From NCBI RefSeq assembly GCF_019457905.1, contig NZ_JAHZSV010000029.1, positions 1-64,000 of the forward strand: DNA of 64,000 nt, read 5' to 3'. The DNA comes from Flagellimonas abyssi (lineage in GTDB: Bacteria > Bacteroidota > Bacteroidia > Flavobacteriales > Flavobacteriaceae). Position numbers and translations under genes: made by a program. Below are positions 61,122-64,000 of the stretch, piece by piece (within the stretch, counting starts at the first letter, position 1; every line of letters starts with the position of its first letter). The notes beneath the pieces were generated by a model, which saw only the letters and a list, made by a program, of their open reading frames with translations, was not told the origin of the DNA and made no database searches.

Positions 61122-62054
61122 TTAATCGGAAGATCTACGCGCCTTTAGCTCAGACGGCAAGAGACATTCATAGATCAATCTATTTGTGGGCGCGAAGACC
61201 CCTCTTTTTCCGGCTTGATGCACCACATATCCGGTCAAATGTTCAAGTTCGGAGGGTCTGCCATGGATGATGTCCCTCTGCATGGAAGTGGTGTTCATAT
61301 GTTCTTGGCTTTTCAATGTTTCCAATGTCCTTTCCACATCCCTTTGGGACAATGCAATGCCCATGGTCTGGGCCAGCTCCAATATTTCATAAGCAGCATC
61401 CCGAACCAGTTTGAATAGGTATGGTGCAGCACAAATGGTATTGATCTCCAACCGGGTCAAGGCCCCGACACCACTGATCGGGCAAATGAACAGGAATTTC
61501 TTCCAGAGCTCCTTTTCGATATCAAATGCAATGTTATTGGCTATTCCTGCCTCTTCAAACAATTCCTTGACATCCAATACCCGTTGCGTAAATGTATCAT
61601 CCACTTCCCCGAAGGTAATACTGGGGATAAAATGGGCATGCCTAATGATCCCGGGAGCCTCAATGTAACTGATAAGATTGCAACACCCGGCCAGTACGTG
61701 GCCGGATGTCAACAACTTAGTGATTCTTTGGGTATTGTCCACACCATTTTGCAGTGGTAGGATCACCGTATGTGGCAAAAGACGTGGTCGCAGATGCTCA
61801 ATGGCCTCGGGAATCTGCCAGCTCTTTACACCCAACAACACCAGATCGGGCACTCCAATGGAAGTAACATCATCTGTGATCATATTGGGGCGAACGGTAA
61901 ATTCACCTTGCCAACTCTTGACCAACAGACCATTTTCATGTATTGCTTCGCAATGTTTTCCCCTGGCCAAAAATGTGACATGATGGTCGGTAAGTGCCAA
62001 CTTACCGCCAAAATAACCACCGATTCCCCCGACGCCATAAACAAGAATATTCAA
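61122..62054 (-). CDS. 2-dehydropantoate 2-reductase family protein
   Basis: The 310-residue NADP-dependent enzyme has an N-terminal Rossmann motif VYGVGGIGGYFGGKLA, the middle LPLQNGVDN segment and the C-terminal ketopantoate-reductase domain with SMQRDIIHGRPSELEHLTG. It would reduce ketopantoate for coenzyme A synthesis; related enzymes act on other 2-keto acids. Nine bases separate it from metY upstream. Confidence 0.92.
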   Translation of the reverse strand: MNILVYGVGGIGGYFGGKLALTDHHVTFLARGKHCEAIHENGLLVKSWQGEFTVRPNMITDDVTSIGVPDLVLLGVKSWQIPEAIEHLRPRLLPHTVILPLQNGVDNTQRITKLLTSGHVLAGCCNLISYIEAPGIIRHAHFIPSITFGEVDDTFTQRVLDVKELFEEAGIANNIAFDIEKELWKKFLFICPISGVGALTRLEINTICAAPYLFKLVRDAAYEILELAQTMGIALSQRDVERTLETLKSQEHMNTTSMQRDIIHGRPSELEHLTGYVVHQAGKRGVFAPTNRLIYECLLPSELKARRSSD

Positions 62055-62063
62055 AATATGTGT

Positions 62064-63353
62064 TTAATGGTTGACCAGGTCAAAAGCCTGTCTTAAATCC
62101 TTTTTAAGGTCCTCCACATCTTCAAGACCAACGGACAACCGTATCATATCCTCGGTAACACCGGCCAGTTCCTGTTCTTCCTTTTGAAGTTGTTGGTGCG
62201 TGGTACTGGCCGGGTGTACGATCAAGGACTTGGTATCGCCAATATTGACCAAAAGTGAGAACAATTTCGTCCCGTCCACCACTATTTTTGCTGCATCAAA
62301 CCCTCCTTTGACACCAAAAGTGACAATACCGCTCTGACCCTCAGGCATGTATTCGGAGGCCAGTTCAAAATAGGGGCTACTTTCCAGACCGGGATAATTG
62401 ACCCATTGCACTTCTTCTTGTGCTTCCAACCATTTGGCCAAGGCCAAACTGTTTTCTGAATGTCTTTTTACACGGATCCCCAGTGTTTCCAATCCCTGCA
62501 AGATCTGAAATGCATTGAAGGGACTCAAGGCGGCACCAAAGTCCCTCAATCCTTCCAATCTGGCCTTGGCGATAAAGGCTGCCTGCCCAATCTGTTCATT
62601 ATAGACCAATCCATGATAGCCGGGAGAAGGTTCGTTGAACTCTGGGAATTTTTCATTGCCCCAATCGAAGGTACCCGCATCGATGATGATACCCCCAATG
62701 GAAGTTCCATTCCCATTGATATATTTGGTCAACGAATGTACCACGATATTGGCCCCGTATTCAATGGGCCTCAATAAGTATGGAGTGGCCACCGTATTGT
62801 CCACGATAAGTGGGATATCGAGACCCTTGGCCACATCCGCTATTTTCTTAATATCCGGAACATCCAATTTGGGATTCCCCAAGGATTCCAGAAAATAGGC
62901 CTTTGTATTGACCCTAGTGGCAGTTTTAAAACTTTCCGGATCGGAGGTGTCCACAAAGGTGGTGATGATCCCCAATCTCGGTAGGGTCACATTGAAAAGG
63001 TTAAACGTTCCACCGTAAAGGCTATTGGAGGCAACAATATGGTCCCCTGCTTTCAAAAGGGTGAGAATCGCTGTAGAAATCGCGGACATGCCCGAGGAAG
63101 TGCACAGGGCACCGATCCCTCCTTCCAGGTCCGCCATCCGTTTTTCCAAAATATCGGTTGTGGGATTGTTCAGCCTTGTATAGATATAACCAGGTTCGGA
63201 TAGATTGAACAAATTGGCCGCATGGTCACAGTCATGGAACACATAGGAGGTGGATTGATAGATCGGGACCGCCCTGGTACCCGCAGTAGCCTGGACATCA
63301 TGTCCCGAATGTATCGATCTTGTAGCAAATTTTTGAATGTCGGAATTGTTCAT
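62064..63353 (-). CDS. metY: O-acetylhomoserine sulfhydrylase-type PLP enzyme
   Basis: The 429-residue enzyme (ATG at 63353; a GTG two codons earlier possible) makes homocysteine from O-acetylhomoserine and sulfide. The PLP lysine is in VVHSLTKYINGNG, with YTRLNNPTTDILEKR and the long C-terminal domain typical of MetY. A second Cys/Met-metabolism PLP enzyme lies directly upstream. Confidence 0.94.
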   Translation of the reverse strand: MNNSDIQKFATRSIHSGHDVQATAGTRAVPIYQSTSYVFHDCDHAANLFNLSEPGYIYTRLNNPTTDILEKRMADLEGGIGALCTSSGMSAISTAILTLLKAGDHIVASNSLYGGTFNLFNVTLPRLGIITTFVDTSDPESFKTATRVNTKAYFLESLGNPKLDVPDIKKIADVAKGLDIPLIVDNTVATPYLLRPIEYGANIVVHSLTKYINGNGTSIGGIIIDAGTFDWGNEKFPEFNEPSPGYHGLVYNEQIGQAAFIAKARLEGLRDFGAALSPFNAFQILQGLETLGIRVKRHSENSLALAKWLEAQEEVQWVNYPGLESSPYFELASEYMPEGQSGIVTFGVKGGFDAAKIVVDGTKLFSLLVNIGDTKSLIVHPASTTHQQLQKEEQELAGVTEDMIRLSVGLEDVEDLKKDLRQAFDLVNH

Positions 63354-63444
63354 GGTCACTATTTTATAAATGAATATTAATTGTAAATCATATAGGGTTT
63401 TGGCTGTATTCCAGCTCTTTTGCGTCTTATCTACCCATAGTAGG

Positions 63445-64000
63445 TTATTGGCCCAATGAGGCCTTCATGGCTTGTTGCAGGTCCCTTTTTAGATCTTCCT
63501 TGTCCTCAATACCGACGGACAACCGTAGCAAATTACCGGTAATCCCCGAAGCCATTCGCTGGTCCGGTGTCAAATCCTTATGTGACGTGGCACTTGGAGC
63601 ACATATGATACTCTCCACGCCTCCCAAGCTCAATGTTGGCTGAATAACGGTAAGGGCTCTGAGAAATTTGTCCACCTGGTTGTCCAAGGCCCTTAACGTA
63701 AAGGAAAGAATGCCCCCATAACCTGTCATCTGGGCTTTGGCCACCTTATGCCCCGAATGGGATTCCAGGCCCGGATAGTACACCGCTTCCACCAGTGGGT
63801 TCCCATAAAGGAATTGGGCCACGGCCATGGCATTGTCATTTTGTCTTTCCACCCTAAGGGCCAAGGTCTTGATACTCCGTTCAGCTTGGTAACACTCCTG
63901 GGCCGCCAGTGCCCCACCATACAACTTGGCCGTCCTATAAATGGTTTCCCGATCGGACTCCCGGCTTCCCACAAGCACCCCAAAAAAGAGGTCGTTATGT
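63445..64000 (-). CDS. Cystathionine gamma-synthase/lyase family enzyme, C-terminal part
   Basis: About 184 C-terminal codons are present; the start lies beyond the window. The visible part carries the Cys/Met PLP-family features HNDLFFGVLVG, AVYYPGLESHSGH and the late TLSLGGVESIICAPSATSH loop. The catalytic lysine is outside the window, so synthase and lyase cannot be told apart. It is transcribed toward metY. Confidence 0.92.
   Translation of the reverse strand, partial: HNDLFFGVLVGSRESDRETIYRTAKLYGGALAAQECYQAERSIKTLALRVERQNDNAMAVAQFLYGNPLVEAVYYPGLESHSGHKVAKAQMTGYGGILSFTLRALDNQVDKFLRALTVIQPTLSLGGVESIICAPSATSHKDLTPDQRMASGITGNLLRLSVGIEDKEDLKRDLQQAMKASLGQ

Noticed and set aside
1..64000. CRISPR arrays, tRNA/rRNA genes, insertion sequences, prophage
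   Set aside because: Looked for repeats with regular spacers, cloverleaf arms, transposase motifs and phage genes; none seen.

Overview
The window reads as chromosomal DNA of a member of the Bacteroidota, most likely a marine Flavobacteriaceae. The evidence is the TAnnTTTG-type -7 promoter boxes, the scarcity of strong Shine-Dalgarno sites, and the families present: DUF2141, Bacteroidota-type ECF sigma factor, clade II nitrous oxide reductase and cbb3-like oxidase. I cannot fix the genus from sequence alone. I see no rRNA, tRNA, CRISPR array, insertion sequence or phage gene. The first gene (universal stress protein) and the last (cystathionine gamma-synthase/lyase family) run off the window.

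Left part, 0.4-12.4 kb: after a decayed LytTR regulator, a tightly packed, largely overlapping plus-strand operon encodes a TetR regulator, TolC, HlyD, an odd membrane/lipoprotein fusion, two ABC ATPases and two ABC-2 permeases (a YbhGFSR-type exporter). It then runs into a LOG-family protein, a small membrane protein, DUF2141, an outer-membrane phospholipase-like protein, an ATP-cone/PD-(D/E)XK nuclease and a PycTM-like (DUF5706) membrane protein.

Minus-strand block, 12.4-21.2 kb: SulP transporter, two Rnk/GreA-type factors, glutamate dehydrogenase, a 54-residue cysteine protein that is easily missed, a four-helix sensor-only protein, and a histidine kinase plus sigma-54-type response regulator. 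A perfect FNR-type box and a sigma-54-like promoter lie just upstream of the second Rnk-like gene.

Central block, 21.4-47 kb, low-oxygen and nitrogen-oxide metabolism: a copper-acquisition set (NosA/OprC-like TonB receptor, a small cysteine protein, a Met/His-containing lipoprotein); a clade II nos cluster (cytochrome c, fasciclin, nosZ, membrane protein, nosL, cupin, CopD-like, nosDFY); a heme-copper-like membrane protein; RIC/hemerythrin NO-damage repair proteins; anaerobic ribonucleotide reductase nrdG-nrdD; a 602-residue cysteine-bearing protein of unknown function; and nadA-nadB-thioredoxin. Three Rrf2 regulators, each with the three-cysteine Fe-S signature, are spread through it.

Right part, 46-64 kb: a truncated globin, an ECF sigma factor with a readable promoter signature shared by two membrane-protein genes, a non-canonical cbb3-like oxidase module (ccoN, ccoO with a second heme c domain, two small membrane proteins) with a second globin, tryptophan dioxygenase, cupin, aconitase, OsmC, two AhpD-like proteins, SDR, DUF488, a third globin, and metabolic genes (ketopantoate-reductase-like, metY).

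The main result of the hunt is regulatory. Eight copies of an inverted repeat (consensus RGAYA-N4-TRTCY) sit in front of the rrf2 genes, the copper/nos genes, ric, a globin operon and the oxidase module. Two of these promoters, for the copper module and the nos operon, share an identical layout: Rrf2-type site, 19 bp centre to centre, an FNR-like ATGAY-N4-ATCAT site, 22 bp, then TACATTTG. I infer one NO/oxygen-responsive regulon joining copper supply to N2O reduction.
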